DNA of 64,000 nucleotides from the NCBI GenBank assembly GCA_903824675.1, contig CAIJXV010000062.1, positions 1-64,000 on the forward strand, read 5' to 3'. The translations under genes were made by a program, and so were the position numbers. Shown here one piece after another: positions 1 through 9,779 of this stretch (positions are counted from its first letter, which is position 1; each line of letters starts with the position of its first letter). The notes under the pieces were generated by a model. It was not told the origin of the DNA, searched no databases, and saw only the letters and a list, made by a program, of their open reading frames with translations. This stretch comes from an uncultured bacterium. Its GTDB lineage: Bacteria; Verrucomicrobiota; Kiritimatiellia; CAIKKV01; CAIJXV01.

Positions 1-67
1 GGGGAAGCCCGACAATGATGGAAACGGCCTGCGTGGGTCACGACGAAACGGACCTTGAGGTGCAATT

Positions 68-337
68 ATGGACGGTAGACTTGAAGCGATTTTAGCTGGT
101 GGTGCGGGCCTTGGCGCGAGCCTGGCCGTGGCGGTACCGGACAGCAATACCGTCGAGGCGGTTGGGCGGTGGCCTTTGACTGTCGTGCTGGGAGCGGTCT
201 GCTGCTTCTGCGTCTGGATCATCTACAAGCAGGGCTGCAAATTCGGCGAACGGCTCGACAAGTTGTCGGACGCCATGAAAGACCTGACCAAGTACCTGAG
301 CGAACGGCCGTGCATCCGGCACAAGGAGAACGACTGA
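68..337 (+). CDS. small holin-like membrane protein (phage-derived, hypothetical)
   Basis: An 89-residue protein with a small-residue-rich N-terminus, one clear hydrophobic segment (about residues 37-54, containing VVLGAVCCFCVWIIY) and a charged C-terminal tail of about 30 residues. GAGGTG lies 8 bases before the ATG. The stop overlaps the next ATG (ATGA-type coupling). Size and topology resemble small phage holins or holin-associated proteins, but no diagnostic motif is visible, so this is inferred from form and position beside a tRNA gene. The bases before it (1-67) hold no complete gene. Confidence 0.5.
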   Translation: MDGRLEAILAGGAGLGASLAVAVPDSNTVEAVGRWPLTVVLGAVCCFCVWIIYKQGCKFGERLDKLSDAMKDLTKYLSERPCIRHKEND

Positions 338-765
338 TGAGTGGGCGATGTGGCATCCTGGGCCTCGGAAAAGGCCGTAGCACGGGCTTGGACCGAGATA
401 GGGAGCGCCGCCGGATCATTGAGTCCTTTGACGTCCTGAACGTGCCTACGGGCGTGCAGGCGCTCGTGCGTGCGGCGCTGGACTCTGACAAGTGGGATTG
501 GTTCCGGGACTGCGACGGTTGCACCGGCGTCTCGGAAATCTACTGGCCCACGATCTACTTCCCGCCCTGCCTGCGACATGACTTTGACTGCCAGACCGGG
601 CACAACGGATGGCAGACGAGCGTGCGCTTCTACCGGGTCCAGCGCGCCTACGGCGTGGATGCGATCCGCGCCGGCATCCGCGCGGTCGGCGTCACGCTGG
701 CCTGGTATGGGTGGATGAAATGGCGAACCTTCTTTCTTCGGAAAGTTTTGTTAAAAGTTTTGTAG
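337..765 (+). CDS. phage-like protein with a C-x2-HD-x2-C motif
   Basis: A 142-residue protein that begins at the ATG overlapping the preceding stop, so the two are translated together. The C-terminal half carries FPPCLRHDFDC (C78, H81, D82, C85). This spacing recalls the catalytic Cys/His-Asp helix of phospholipase-A2-like folds and similar HD pairs in small phage tail or lysis proteins. The first 60 residues are charged and not recognisable. Function is unassigned. With the holin-like neighbour and the tRNA just downstream it looks like the end of a prophage or integrated element; no integrase, capsid or terminase gene is visible here. Confidence 0.45.
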   Translation: MSGRCGILGLGKGRSTGLDRDRERRRIIESFDVLNVPTGVQALVRAALDSDKWDWFRDCDGCTGVSEIYWPTIYFPPCLRHDFDCQTGHNGWQTSVRFYRVQRAYGVDAIRAGIRAVGVTLAWYGWMKWRTFFLRKVLLKVL

Positions 766-879
766 TAGACCAACAAAACTCACCTTGTAGCAGATTGGTT
801 CAGAAAACTAGCCTTAATGGCTGAATGTCTATTTAGCCCTTTATTTACAGGCTTTTAATGCGTTCTGGATGTTTCAAAG

Positions 880-954
<75 letters not shown>

Positions 955-1116
955 AAAAGAAGTCTCTATTAAAACCGGTCAGTCTCACAATTTCAAGCCT
1001 TATATTTCATTGGCCTGCAAGAGATCCAAGCAACTGCCAGATATCAATAGCGACGGGCAAAATCAAGAATACGGCCGCAAAATAGGAGCGGCGCAAAAAG
1101 AGCGTGTCAAATGCGA

Positions 1117-1122
1117 TATAAT
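1117..1122 (+). promoter_or_regulatory. candidate -10 box for citrate synthase
   Basis: A perfect TATAAT lies 35 bases before the chosen gltA start, in the 202-base gap after the tRNA. No good -35 hexamer sits 17 bases upstream (CAAAAA), so this is a weak call from the -10 alone. Confidence 0.3.
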
Positions 1123-1156
1123 CCATTATATTCGGTCGATCTTGAAAGGACACATC

Positions 1157-2458
1157 ATGCCCTTGGAACCCATTGGCCAGGCTACCATCAAAATTGACGA
1201 GCACGAACTGGCGTGTCCCATTTTCCGTGGAAGCGAAGGCGAACGCGCCATCGATATCTCCAAACTCCGCAAGGAAACCGGCACGATCACCTATGATCCC
1301 GGTTTCATGAACACGGGTTCCTGTTCCAGTGCGATTACCTTTATCGATGGAGAAAAAGGAATTCTGCGGTATCGCGGATACGACGTCGCCGATCTGGCCG
1401 AAAATTGCGAGTTCATTGAAGTCGCCTATCTGCTGACCCGCGGATCTCTGCCCACGGCCGAGCAAAAATCCCGCTACAGCGGTTTACTGAATCAGCACTC
1501 GATGATTCACGAGGATATGCGCGAGTTTTTCAGCCATTACCCGGAACATTCACACCCCATGGCCATTCTTTCGGCCATGGTCGTGTCCCTCTCGTCCTTC
1601 TATCCCGAACTGGGGCAGAATCGGCACGAAGATCTGGACATGACCGTGACGCGATTGATCTCCAAGCTGCGCACGATTGCCGCCTTCTCCTATAAGAAAT
1701 CCATCGGCGAACCGGCCGTCTATCCGCGGCATGACTTCAAATACTGCGAAAATTTCCTCAACATGATGTTCAGTTCGCCTGTCCGCAAGGAGCCCTTTAC
1801 CCCGGTCATGGTGGAAGCCACTAATAAATTGCTGATTCTGCATGCCGATCATGAACAAAATTGTTCCGCCTCCGTGGTGCGGGCGGTCGGGAGTTCGGGC
1901 GCCAATCTCTATGCTTCGATTTCCGCCGGCATTTGTGCGCTGTGGGGACCGCTCCATGGCGGAGCCAACGAGCATGTCATCCGGATGCTGGTGGATATCC
2001 ATGCGCGCGGCACCAAGGTGAAAGAAGTCATCGCCCGGGCCAAGGATCCCCGCCATCCATTCCGATTGATGGGTTTTGGCCATCGGGTTTACAAGTCCTA
2101 TGACCCCCGGGCCCGGATTGCCAAGGAATTATGCCAGAAGGTGATCGCGGCGAACAACACCCATGACCCCCTGCTCGACATCGCCCAGGAGTTGGAGGCG
2201 GAAGCCTTGGCCGACCCCTATTTCCAGGACCGGAATCTATACCCGAATGTCGACTTCTATACCGGCTTGACCTACCGGGAAATGGGCATCCCCACGAATA
2301 TGTTCACCGTCATGTTCGCCATCGGACGGCTCCCGGGTTGGATCGCACAGTGGCTCGAGTTAAAAAACGACACCGAAACCCGGATCGCCCGGCCCCGCCA
2401 GGTTTATACCGGACCGAATGTGCGCACGGTCGACCCCATCGAAAACCGGGAAGATTAA
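1157..2458 (+). CDS. gltA: citrate synthase (type II)
   Basis: Condenses acetyl-CoA and oxaloacetate to citrate, entry to the TCA cycle. The 433-residue protein has the catalytic triad in context: H267 in GPLHGGANE, H309 in GFGHRVYK and D366 in PNVDFYTG, plus the ADHEQNCSAS segment near residues 230-240. The start is the ATG at 1157 because GAAAGGA precedes it; 433 residues fits the hexameric bacterial form. A longer in-frame reading from 1010 adds 49 residues unlike the family. A beta-propeller gene follows 9 bases after the stop and is probably co-transcribed. Confidence 0.96.
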   Translation: MPLEPIGQATIKIDEHELACPIFRGSEGERAIDISKLRKETGTITYDPGFMNTGSCSSAITFIDGEKGILRYRGYDVADLAENCEFIEVAYLLTRGSLPTAEQKSRYSGLLNQHSMIHEDMREFFSHYPEHSHPMAILSAMVVSLSSFYPELGQNRHEDLDMTVTRLISKLRTIAAFSYKKSIGEPAVYPRHDFKYCENFLNMMFSSPVRKEPFTPVMVEATNKLLILHADHEQNCSASVVRAVGSSGANLYASISAGICALWGPLHGGANEHVIRMLVDIHARGTKVKEVIARAKDPRHPFRLMGFGHRVYKSYDPRARIAKELCQKVIAANNTHDPLLDIAQELEAEALADPYFQDRNLYPNVDFYTGLTYREMGIPTNMFTVMFAIGRLPGWIAQWLELKNDTETRIARPRQVYTGPNVRTVDPIENRED

Positions 2459-2467
2459 CAGGTCACC

Positions 2468-4414
2468 ATGCAAAAGATAGGTGACTTCAAAGATCTCGGC
2501 ATTCCCGTTCGTTCCGTCGTCGGCGGAGGCCCCTGGGCGGGAAAAGATCGTAGCGGCCAACCCTGCCTCTATGCCGTGATGGGCTACGAGTCGAATCGGG
2601 GCGATCTGATTATCCTTCAAATTGATATCGAATCCGGAAAATGCCGGCAATTCGATGCGCCGGCCGGCATTTCCGCCGGACGCCCGTGCTACTGGAGTGA
2701 ACGCCATCAGAAATTATTCATCGGCACGTCCGGCATGGAGCATGGTTCTCAAAAGTCCTCGGGCTGGCTCATTTATTTTGACCCCCAAACAGACCGGATT
2801 GAAATAGCCGGAGGCAGCTACCTCTGCACCGGCAAAAAGGAATTCCCCGTCAGCCTCGCTGAATCTCCGGACGGCACGGTCTACATCGGATGCTACCCCA
2901 ACAGCTCCCTGTACTCCTACGACCCGGCCTCCAACCAGATCCGGCCGTGCGGCTCAATGGATCCGGTCGACGTCTATTGCTATGTCGCCTGCGGCAAGGA
3001 CGGCACGGTAGCCAGTTTGATCAAAACCACACGGCCCCATGTTGTCGCCTTCAACCCAGCCACGGGTGAACACGCCACTGTCGGCCCCGTCGCCGATACC
3101 GATGCCCGCCGGGGACATGTCAACCTTTTCACCGGATTGGACGGACTGCTTTATCTCGACACCCATGAAGGCCCTTTCCGGTTGCAGGGCCTGAATGCGG
3201 TTCCCCTCCCCGCCCTTCCCGCCGCCCTGCCCGCTCCCACCCTCCCCGACGGATCCCGATTCCGATTCCTCGATGGACATGCGGAAAAAGGCCATGCCTG
3301 GCGGACCCTCGAAATCCGCAAACCCAACGGCGCGCAAAAAGTATTCCGCCTGGATTACGAATCGGCCGGGACCGGCATCTATATCGTCCGCTCAGGACCG
3401 GACAAAAAACTCTATGGTTCCAGCATCCTGCCGATGCATTTTTTTACCGCCGACCCCAAAACCGGACAATTGATCGATTACGGCGCCTGTAGTACGGCGT
3501 CCGGCGAAGCCTACTCCATGGATTGGTTAAACGGCAAACTCTACCTGGCCGTCTACACCCATGCCCTCCTCTGCGAATATGACCCCCAACGCCCCTATTC
3601 TTTCTCCAATTTGCGCCAGGAACCCAACGGCGAGTGGACCCTCCTGGCCGGCGAATGGGATCCGTCCGGAAATCTCGGCTTTCAATTTGGGCCGAATGAT
3701 AATCCCCGACAATTGGGCCGCATGGATGATGTCGCCTTCAGGTCCCGCGACATGGTGGCAGGGCCAGCCGGCAAAGTCTGGGTGGTTTCCATTCCCGATT
3801 ACGGGATGTGGGGCGGCACGCTTTCCTGGTACGACCCCAAAACCAAGCGCTTTGGCGGCGCCCACCGGCATCTCTATCCCGACTGCAGTCCAATCAGCAT
3901 TACCCACATGCCGGAAGAGGACTTGTTATTCATGGGTTTTTCCATCTATGGCGGCAGCGGAACGACCCCCCGGGTCAAAACGGTGGGCTTCATGGCGTGG
4001 GACCCCAACCGCGATTGCGAAGTCTGGCGGGGCGATCTGGGTTTGAACGCCATCGGCAGTATGGATGTTCACTCCATCGGGAACGGACAGGTCTATGCCA
4101 TTGTGCACCCCTATCCGGACTCGGTCCTGCATGCCGACCTGGTCCTGATGGAACCGCTCAAAGGGCGTATTATTTCAAAAACCCGCCTGGATACGGTCGC
4201 CGGATGGCCGATGGAAGTAGCCTTTGCCAACGACGACCGGTATCTCTATGGACTCACCCGTGAAAGCGTCTACCGCGTTCCGCTGGGAACCACCGACATT
4301 GAAGTTCTCTGGCGGACCGATGCGGAAAACGGCCCGACCGGTGCAGGCGCGCTGATCGACGGGATCTACTATTTCGGCGCGATGGCCCACCTGCAGGGTG
4401 TCAGGGTTTCCTAA
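2468..4414 (+). CDS. NHL/SMP-30-like beta-propeller protein of unknown function
   Basis: 648 residues with no signal peptide or membrane segment. Repeated blade-like units of the type YDP-x2-N/K-x-I/R with aromatic strands recur: SYDPASNQIRP, AFNPATGEHA, TADPKTGQLIDYG, EYDPQRPYS, WYDPKTKRFGG and WDPNRDCEVW. Such ligand-binding or lactonase-like propellers are common in PVC-group genomes as uncharacterised proteins. It starts 9 bases after gltA with AGGTCACC before the ATG, so it likely shares its message. No catalytic residue can be assigned. An extracytoplasmic role is unlikely without a signal. Confidence 0.7.
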   Translation: MQKIGDFKDLGIPVRSVVGGGPWAGKDRSGQPCLYAVMGYESNRGDLIILQIDIESGKCRQFDAPAGISAGRPCYWSERHQKLFIGTSGMEHGSQKSSGWLIYFDPQTDRIEIAGGSYLCTGKKEFPVSLAESPDGTVYIGCYPNSSLYSYDPASNQIRPCGSMDPVDVYCYVACGKDGTVASLIKTTRPHVVAFNPATGEHATVGPVADTDARRGHVNLFTGLDGLLYLDTHEGPFRLQGLNAVPLPALPAALPAPTLPDGSRFRFLDGHAEKGHAWRTLEIRKPNGAQKVFRLDYESAGTGIYIVRSGPDKKLYGSSILPMHFFTADPKTGQLIDYGACSTASGEAYSMDWLNGKLYLAVYTHALLCEYDPQRPYSFSNLRQEPNGEWTLLAGEWDPSGNLGFQFGPNDNPRQLGRMDDVAFRSRDMVAGPAGKVWVVSIPDYGMWGGTLSWYDPKTKRFGGAHRHLYPDCSPISITHMPEEDLLFMGFSIYGGSGTTPRVKTVGFMAWDPNRDCEVWRGDLGLNAIGSMDVHSIGNGQVYAIVHPYPDSVLHADLVLMEPLKGRIISKTRLDTVAGWPMEVAFANDDRYLYGLTRESVYRVPLGTTDIEVLWRTDAENGPTGAGALIDGIYYFGAMAHLQGVRVS

Positions 4415-4429
4415 GCCGGAACGATTCAG
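4415..4429 (+). repeat. 15-bp direct repeat, copy 1 (GCCGGAACGATTCAG)
   Basis: GCCGGAACGATTCAG immediately follows the stop codon of the propeller gene and recurs exactly at 20270-20284, also just after a gene end. The bases CTA one position upstream and GG one position downstream also match between the copies. Function unknown. Confidence 0.5.
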
Positions 4430-4546
4430 TGGCTGACTTTTCACCTGAACACCCGATGGGTGGAGATGCCGGAGTTAAAAGCGGCACGGTCTATGGGGAA
4501 ACATCAGGGAAAACACGTCCTGCGAATTTTCAACCCAGTCGTCCCG

Positions 4547-4948
4547 TCATTTCGGCAGGTATATTCCCAAACGGTGCAAGGTTTCGACCAACTTCCCCTT
4601 GTCGATCGGCTTCACCAAATAGGCTTCGCATTGATGCGTAAAGGCATTCATGATGGTCAACGGATCTTGCACAACCGTCGTCATGATGATTTTGACACCA
4701 TTCCCACGAACAATCCCCTCAGCCTCTTCCAGATGGCGAATCTCCTGTAATACCGCCTGCCCGTCCAGGTCGGGGATCACGATATCGAGACAGATCAATT
4801 GATAGGGAGCACTCTCTTCCCGGGCCATCCGAAACGCCGCCATGGCCTCGCGGCCGTTAATCGCAATATGCACCTCGCCATAGGGTGCAAGGAGCTTTTG
4901 AAGCAACAGGCGGCTTGTGAAATCATCTTCAACAACTAATATCTTCAT
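4547..4948 (-). CDS. single-domain response regulator (CheY-like receiver)
   Basis: A 133-residue stand-alone receiver. The acidic pocket is E7-D8-D9, the phosphoacceptor is D55 in LICLDIVIPDLDG, then T90/T91 in IIMTTVV and K113 in LVKPIDKG. There is no output domain, so it acts through protein contact or as a phosphorelay partner. The ATG at 4948 is chosen because it overlaps the stop of the HPt gene (TGATG) and AAGGAGA lies at the right distance upstream. It is coupled to the HPt gene, suggesting the two proteins are adjacent relay partners. Confidence 0.88.
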   Translation of the reverse strand: MKILVVEDDFTSRLLLQKLLAPYGEVHIAINGREAMAAFRMAREESAPYQLICLDIVIPDLDGQAVLQEIRHLEEAEGIVRGNGVKIIMTTVVQDPLTIMNAFTHQCEAYLVKPIDKGKLVETLHRLGIYLPK

Positions 4949-5325
4949 CAGGTACTCTCCTTGAGGGGGAGTAACCACCCTCGGTTTCTAAGGACTTCCC
5001 GGTAACGTTCCACTCCAGCAACCAACGCCATAACCCGCTCAGTTATCGCCGTCCAATCACCCTGGTCCGCTCCAGCCTCGATCATCCGGGCCGCTGCCAC
5101 CAAGGCATCCGCACTGACATTGGCCGCCGCCCCTTTGACCGTGTGAGCAATGCGGCGAATCGCCAGCAGATCCCGGTCCTTTATCGCGCGATCCATTCGG
5201 TCTAAATGGTTTCCAATGTCGCCCGCAAAAGCCATCAACACATCTTGCACCAATTCCCGGTCGTCAGCCAACCGGCGCAAAATGTCAAATTCATCAAAAA
5301 TAACCGGTTCGGATCGATCTGACAT
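4948..5325 (-). CDS. HPt histidine phosphotransfer protein
   Basis: A 125-residue all-helical protein whose core IRRIAHTVKGAAANV carries the phosphorylatable H61 of the Hpt family. It shuttles phosphate between receiver domains of hybrid kinases and downstream regulators. Its stop overlaps the start of the CheY-like gene, so both are made together. No hybrid kinase is encoded next to them; the kinase at 29008-30108 lacks a receiver domain. The upstream donor must therefore lie elsewhere in the genome (inference). Confidence 0.87.
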   Translation of the reverse strand: MSDRSEPVIFDEFDILRRLADDRELVQDVLMAFAGDIGNHLDRMDRAIKDRDLLAIRRIAHTVKGAAANVSADALVAAARMIEAGADQGDWTAITERVMALVAGVERYREVLRNRGWLLPLKEST

Positions 5326-5418
5326 AAAAATCCAAGATAAATCAGATTGATAAACGTCAAGTATTTTACCGACAGGGTGCCACGCCTGTCAATCCCCGAC
5401 TCAGGGGTCCTTGGGCAT

Positions 5419-5654
5419 GGGCGCATCTGCGATTCGGTGCACAGAAACCGCCTAAAGGGCGGTTACACCAACAGTTTTTAACCATGTCGGCCTGCCCTCT
5501 GTGGCGGGCGTTTGGAGATGGAGCGGGCTGGATCCGCGGACGCCGGGCGCAGAGGCCCGGCCCACAACAACGGGGAATCGGGTTGTGGGCGAAGCCCCAT
5601 CTGGGGCGGTTGATCAGGAAATTGGCGAATTTACACCGAATCGCAGATGCGCCC
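5419..5654 (+). mobile_element. MITE-like element, copy A (236 bp)
   Basis: Begins GGGCGCATCTGCGATTCGG and ends with the exact inverted complement; the terminal inverted repeat is 21 bp without mismatch (5419-5439 and 5634-5654). Internally it has two strong palindromes, CCGGGC/GCCCGG near 5543-5560 and CCCACAAC/GTTGTGGG. It is flanked by CTTGGGCAT and CTCTGGCAT, 7 of 9 matching, the likely remnant of a 9-bp target duplication. It encodes no transposase, so it would need one in trans. The right end overlaps the 3' end of the minus-strand gene 5631-7862 and provides its stop codon. Copies B and C share most of the interior. Confidence 0.87.
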
Positions 5655-7862
5655 CTCTGGCATCACATCCAACCCGTACCGGGGATGGCCGGACCATTCC
5701 ACACCGGACGAGGTGACTTCGACCGTTTGTCCGAATCCATCCACCACGCGGCCCCCGCTAAAGGGAAGGCAGCGCCGCTTCGGCTCCCCCGGAGTATAAA
5801 ACAAGGCATCCATCTGACCTGTCGGATTTCGAAACCAATAGACTCGTGCGCCATCATCCAAGATGGAGCGCGCCTGATAGACACTCCGCCCGAAAAAGCG
5901 CAAAAATTCACGCAATTGGAGATAAGCGGGACGCACCCGCCACTCGCCCCCGTCAGCCCGGTCATCGACCAGACCGAATCCATGCGCAATCAGACGCCAC
6001 CAATACACCCGATCCACCATGCCGGAGGCCAGGGCAATGACCCCATAGCGGATCATGAAATCACCGTAGTCCGCTTCACTCACACTCGGATCGACCCGGC
6101 GGGGCCCGGGCATGACGTAGGGAGAGCCCACCGGCGAGTAAACTCCGGTTCCGCGTAACGGCCAGTTGGTTTCCGAGACAATAAAACACGGGTCGCAGGC
6201 CGGAGAGGATTCGGCAATCGCGCGCCCCATAATAAATTTGCGCTCAGCATCAAACCGGCCTTGAAAGTTCTCGGGCGCTCCCCGGCGATCCACATATAAA
6301 TGGTGGGAAAGAGCCTGGAAATGAAAGTTGTCGGGAAGGGACCGAAGAGCAGCGATCAGGTAATGATATTCAAAATCGATCACCGCAGGCCCCATGAATT
6401 TCACCCCGGGATGCGCTTTTGCGGCCGCGGCGATGGGTTCCAACAGACGGCGAACCTCACGGAAAGTCCACAGCCCCCATTTCACCCGGTTGATGGCGTG
6501 TCCCGCCTCCACCCATTCCACCTGCTCCGCCAAATCACCCACCACCCGCTCCACAAATCGATCCCATCGCGCCGGGACCAAAGCCGCCTGTCGGTCCTGG
6601 ACCAGGGCAATGCTAACCGGATACCCCATCCCCCGTAATTCCCGAACCGCCGCCGCCGAATGCGACCATTCCCGATCGGTTTCGTGATGATAAAATCGAA
6701 CCATGAGTGGCAGGCGGGATTCCAATCCTTCCAGCAGGGCTCGCTCGCGAGCCCAAGTGCCCTCCCGGGGTTCAACCGCCAGCGCGATACGCCCGGTGAA
6801 TTCAACCGGTTCTTGAAAGGCCCTGCGGCTTAATCGCCGGGCAGCCCGCCAGATGGCCGGCCAGGCGGCCAGATTACTCCATCCAATCCGCACCGCATTC
6901 AGGGGCGGATAAAGCCGATTCCGGTCGCGGACCAGTAAGGTACTGATCGCCTGACCCGAACGATCATCCCAAATCCAAACATCTTTTACCGCCGGGTAGC
7001 GCGGTTCGGAATGTTCCGTTTTCGCCACCGGTCGTTCCCGCAGGGGATGGCGCCAGCGACGGGTCAGGGTATGCACGGCAAACAAGAACCGATACATATT
7101 CTCCCAGCGTTGGAAGGCTTTCGGCGGACGGCGTTCGCCGAATACCATGGCCTTAAAAACACGCAGGAGATCCGAAGGCAGGGTGATCCGCGAAATATCG
7201 CGGGCTTGCAGACGCAGGGAGATTTCCGGATAAAATCGGGCGCGATTCAGATCCACAAACTGGACCTCGCTCCAGGCGGCTGATCCCACCCGGCGCAGGA
7301 GAATATTCTGGTTGCCGAGATCGCAATGCACCACCCCCGCACGGTGCAGGGAGGCAACCGCATCGGCCACGGTTTGCAGGAGCGCCATCAAATCTGAACA
7401 TTTCGGTGCGGTATGATAGATACGGATTAATTCATCGCGAAAACTGGTGAGGTCGGGTACAAATTCAGTTACAAAGTACCCCCGCCCGATCCGTCCCCTT
7501 GTCCGCTCCTCAAAAAAAGCCACGGGCTTCGGCGTCCCGATGCCAGCCGCTCCCAGCACCCGGGCCACGGTCCATGCCCGCCGGGCCTTCGACCCGGCCC
7601 ACCCATCCCAGTAACCCTTCAACCCGCCGGGAGATCCGTACGCTTTCACGGTCAGTGCAACGGTTCTGCCCCCGATCGTCGGTTCGATCGTGACGACCCG
7701 ATTTCGGCCTCGTGCATGAATTCGATCCGACCGGTCCATCCATTGGTCCAGGCAACCCCACACCTCGCAAAACGCGGAATTCTCATACCCTTCAGCCACC
7801 GCCCCTGTCCAGTTGCCGAAGGCGACGGGAATTCCGGCCGTTTCGCGCGCTCGACATCTCAC
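5631..7862 (-). CDS. WaaP/Kdo-kinase-like domain fused to a glycoside-hydrolase-like domain
   Basis: 743 residues. The N-terminal part (about 50-270) is a WaaP/RIO-type kinase fold: K73 in VKAYG, the HxD-x4-N catalytic loop at H179-D181-N186 ([10 protein letters not shown]) and a metal-binding D204 in FVDLNRARF. Relatives phosphorylate Kdo or heptose of lipid A-core. The C-terminal part (about 355-720) looks like a clan-A TIM-barrel glycosidase, with E452 ([10 protein letters not shown]) and E564 (VSETNWP) as candidate acid/base and nucleophile. The GTG start overlaps the cysNC stop (GTGA). The last residues GRICDSV and the TAA come from MITE copy A. It lies in the sulfation/LPS operon; the fusion is unusual and its substrate unknown. 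Confidence 0.75.
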   Translation of the reverse strand: MRCRARETAGIPVAFGNWTGAVAEGYENSAFCEVWGCLDQWMDRSDRIHARGRNRVVTIEPTIGGRTVALTVKAYGSPGGLKGYWDGWAGSKARRAWTVARVLGAAGIGTPKPVAFFEERTRGRIGRGYFVTEFVPDLTSFRDELIRIYHTAPKCSDLMALLQTVADAVASLHRAGVVHCDLGNQNILLRRVGSAAWSEVQFVDLNRARFYPEISLRLQARDISRITLPSDLLRVFKAMVFGERRPPKAFQRWENMYRFLFAVHTLTRRWRHPLRERPVAKTEHSEPRYPAVKDVWIWDDRSGQAISTLLVRDRNRLYPPLNAVRIGWSNLAAWPAIWRAARRLSRRAFQEPVEFTGRIALAVEPREGTWARERALLEGLESRLPLMVRFYHHETDREWSHSAAAVRELRGMGYPVSIALVQDRQAALVPARWDRFVERVVGDLAEQVEWVEAGHAINRVKWGLWTFREVRRLLEPIAAAAKAHPGVKFMGPAVIDFEYHYLIAALRSLPDNFHFQALSHHLYVDRRGAPENFQGRFDAERKFIMGRAIAESSPACDPCFIVSETNWPLRGTGVYSPVGSPYVMPGPRRVDPSVSEADYGDFMIRYGVIALASGMVDRVYWWRLIAHGFGLVDDRADGGEWRVRPAYLQLREFLRFFGRSVYQARSILDDGARVYWFRNPTGQMDALFYTPGEPKRRCLPFSGGRVVDGFGQTVEVTSSGVEWSGHPRYGLDVMPEGRICDSV

Positions 7863-9778
7863 AGGCCATTCTCCGTAACGGGAGCCCGGGGCAGGATGAC
7901 CCCTTGTGACCGCAGGTGGTCGATAATGGCCTCGACCGCCTGTTTCACTTCCATCTGATGGGTCGGCAAATGGATTTCCGGCTTCTCCGGCGGCTCGTAA
8001 GCCATGGTCACTCCCGTGAAGTTGGCAATCTCGCCCGCCCGAGCCTTGCGGTAAAAGCCCTTGGGATCCCGTTGTTCACATACCGCCAGGGGCGCATCAA
8101 CAAAAACCTCGATAAACCGGTCCGCGCCGATCGCCTGACGCGCCAATTCCCGATGCGCCCGGAACGGCGAGATCAGCGAGGTGATCACCAATAAACCGGC
8201 CTCATTGAACAGGTGGGCGACCTCCGCCACCCGGCGTATATTTTCCTGGCGATCATCCGCCGTAAAGCCCAGATTGCGGTTCAAGCCATGCCGGAGATTA
8301 TCCCCATCCAACACATAGGCGGCATAGCCGTCAGCCAACAAGCGCTGTTCGAGCTGATAGGCGATGGTGGACTTGCCGGAGCCACTGAGCCCGGTCAGCC
8401 ACAGGGTCACGGGCCGCTGTCCGAAAAAGCTAACGCGGTCTTCCGGGGTCACCAGGCTATGTTCACGTCTCAAATGAGCCGGAGACGGAGCCGTGGCTCG
8501 ATGACGGGCCCGCTCAATGATCATGCCGGCCGCGACCGTGGCGTTGGTCAACAGATCAATCAGAATAAAACTGCCGGTCGTCCGGTTGCGGGTATATTCG
8601 TCGCAAATCAACGGGGCCGCCAGGTCCAGGGTCACCCGCCCGATCTCATTGGGGGCCAGGGACTGCGCCTCCTCCCGATGCAGGGTGTTGGGATCAACGC
8701 GATAATGCAAGGTGGAGACCGCCCCCCGGACACGGTTGGTGGTATGCTTGACCAGGTAAGCCTTGCCCGGCTGGAGCGGTTCATCGTCCATCCAGACCAG
8801 CATGGCTTCGATTTCCTGATCCATCCGGGGCAGGTTATTGGGATGCACCAGCATCCCGCCCCGCGATAAATCGATGTGATCTTCCAGGCAAATGGTCACG
8901 GATTGCGGAGGAAAGGCGTATTCCAGTTCCCCGTCATACGTGACAATTTTCTTGACCTTGGAAACCCGGCCGGAGGGCAGGGCCATGACTTCGTGACCCA
9001 CCCGAACCACGCCACCCGCCAGTTGTCCGGCATAGCCGCGGAAGTTCAGGTCAGGCCGAATCACGGTTTGGACCGGCAACCGGAAATCGATCAGGTTCCG
9101 ATCGCTTTCAATGTAAACCGTCTCCAAATGATTCAAGACGGTGGGGCCGACATACCAGGGCATCGATTCGGATGCTTCGACCACATTATCGCCCTTCAGC
9201 GCACTGATGGGGATGAACACCAGATCCTTGAAGTTTAACTTGGCGGCGAAGGCACCATAATCTTCCCGGATTTGGTTAAAAACCGCCTGGTCATAGTTCA
9301 CCAGATCCATTTTATTGACCGCTACAACCAAATGGGGAATGCCCAGCAGGGAGGCGATGAAGGTATGTCGTTTGGTCTGGGTCAGCACCCCCAGCCTCGC
9401 ATCGATCAGGATGATGGCCAGGCTCGCGGTTGAGGCGCCGGTGATCATATTGCGGGTGTATTGCTCATGACCGGGCGCATCGGCAATGATAAACCGGCGA
9501 TTGGGCGTCGAAAAATAGCGATACGCCACATCGATCGTGATGCCCTGCTCCCGCTCGGCTTTCAAACCGTCGGTGAGGAGCGAATAATCGACTTCGCCGC
9601 CTCCGATATTTTTGGTGGCCTTGCGCGCGGCGGCCAACTGATCCTCATAGATCCCTTTGGCATCGTGCAACAGCCGCCCGATCAGGGTGGATTTTCCATC
9701 ATCCACGCTGCCGATGGAAATGAATCGCAGCAGGGTGGCTTCGGTGGTTTTTTTCAGGAGTTCATCGACGCTGTTCAT
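7859..9778 (-). CDS. cysNC: bifunctional sulfate adenylyltransferase large subunit / APS kinase
   Basis: 639 residues joining a GTPase (CysN) and an APS kinase (CysC). G1 is GSVDDGKST (residues 23-31), G3 is DAPGHEQY and G4 is NKMD. The C-terminal kinase P-loop is GLSGSGKST with K469, followed by [14 protein letters not shown] and [12 protein letters not shown] typical of APS kinase. With CysD it turns sulfate and ATP into APS and then PAPS. The ATG at 9778 is chosen because it sits one base after the cysD stop with GAAGGG upstream; the longer reading adds 15 unrelated residues. It overlaps the downstream kinase/glycosidase gene, so sulfate activation is coupled to envelope modification. Confidence 0.95.
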   Translation of the reverse strand: MNSVDELLKKTTEATLLRFISIGSVDDGKSTLIGRLLHDAKGIYEDQLAAARKATKNIGGGEVDYSLLTDGLKAEREQGITIDVAYRYFSTPNRRFIIADAPGHEQYTRNMITGASTASLAIILIDARLGVLTQTKRHTFIASLLGIPHLVVAVNKMDLVNYDQAVFNQIREDYGAFAAKLNFKDLVFIPISALKGDNVVEASESMPWYVGPTVLNHLETVYIESDRNLIDFRLPVQTVIRPDLNFRGYAGQLAGGVVRVGHEVMALPSGRVSKVKKIVTYDGELEYAFPPQSVTICLEDHIDLSRGGMLVHPNNLPRMDQEIEAMLVWMDDEPLQPGKAYLVKHTTNRVRGAVSTLHYRVDPNTLHREEAQSLAPNEIGRVTLDLAAPLICDEYTRNRTTGSFILIDLLTNATVAAGMIIERARHRATAPSPAHLRREHSLVTPEDRVSFFGQRPVTLWLTGLSGSGKSTIAYQLEQRLLADGYAAYVLDGDNLRHGLNRNLGFTADDRQENIRRVAEVAHLFNEAGLLVITSLISPFRAHRELARQAIGADRFIEVFVDAPLAVCEQRDPKGFYRKARAGEIANFTGVTMAYEPPEKPEIHLPTHQMEVKQAVEAIIDHLRSQGVILPRAPVTENGL

Positions 9779-9779
9779 G

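Noticed and set aside
1010-1156. Longer citrate synthase start
   Set aside because: The added 49 residues do not match the family and the ATG at 1157 has a Shine-Dalgarno.
5484-6158. A 224-residue plus-strand ORF over MITE copy A and the kinase/glycosidase gene
   Set aside because: It begins inside the MITE and then reads antisense to a gene with clear motifs; composition is that of a shadow frame.
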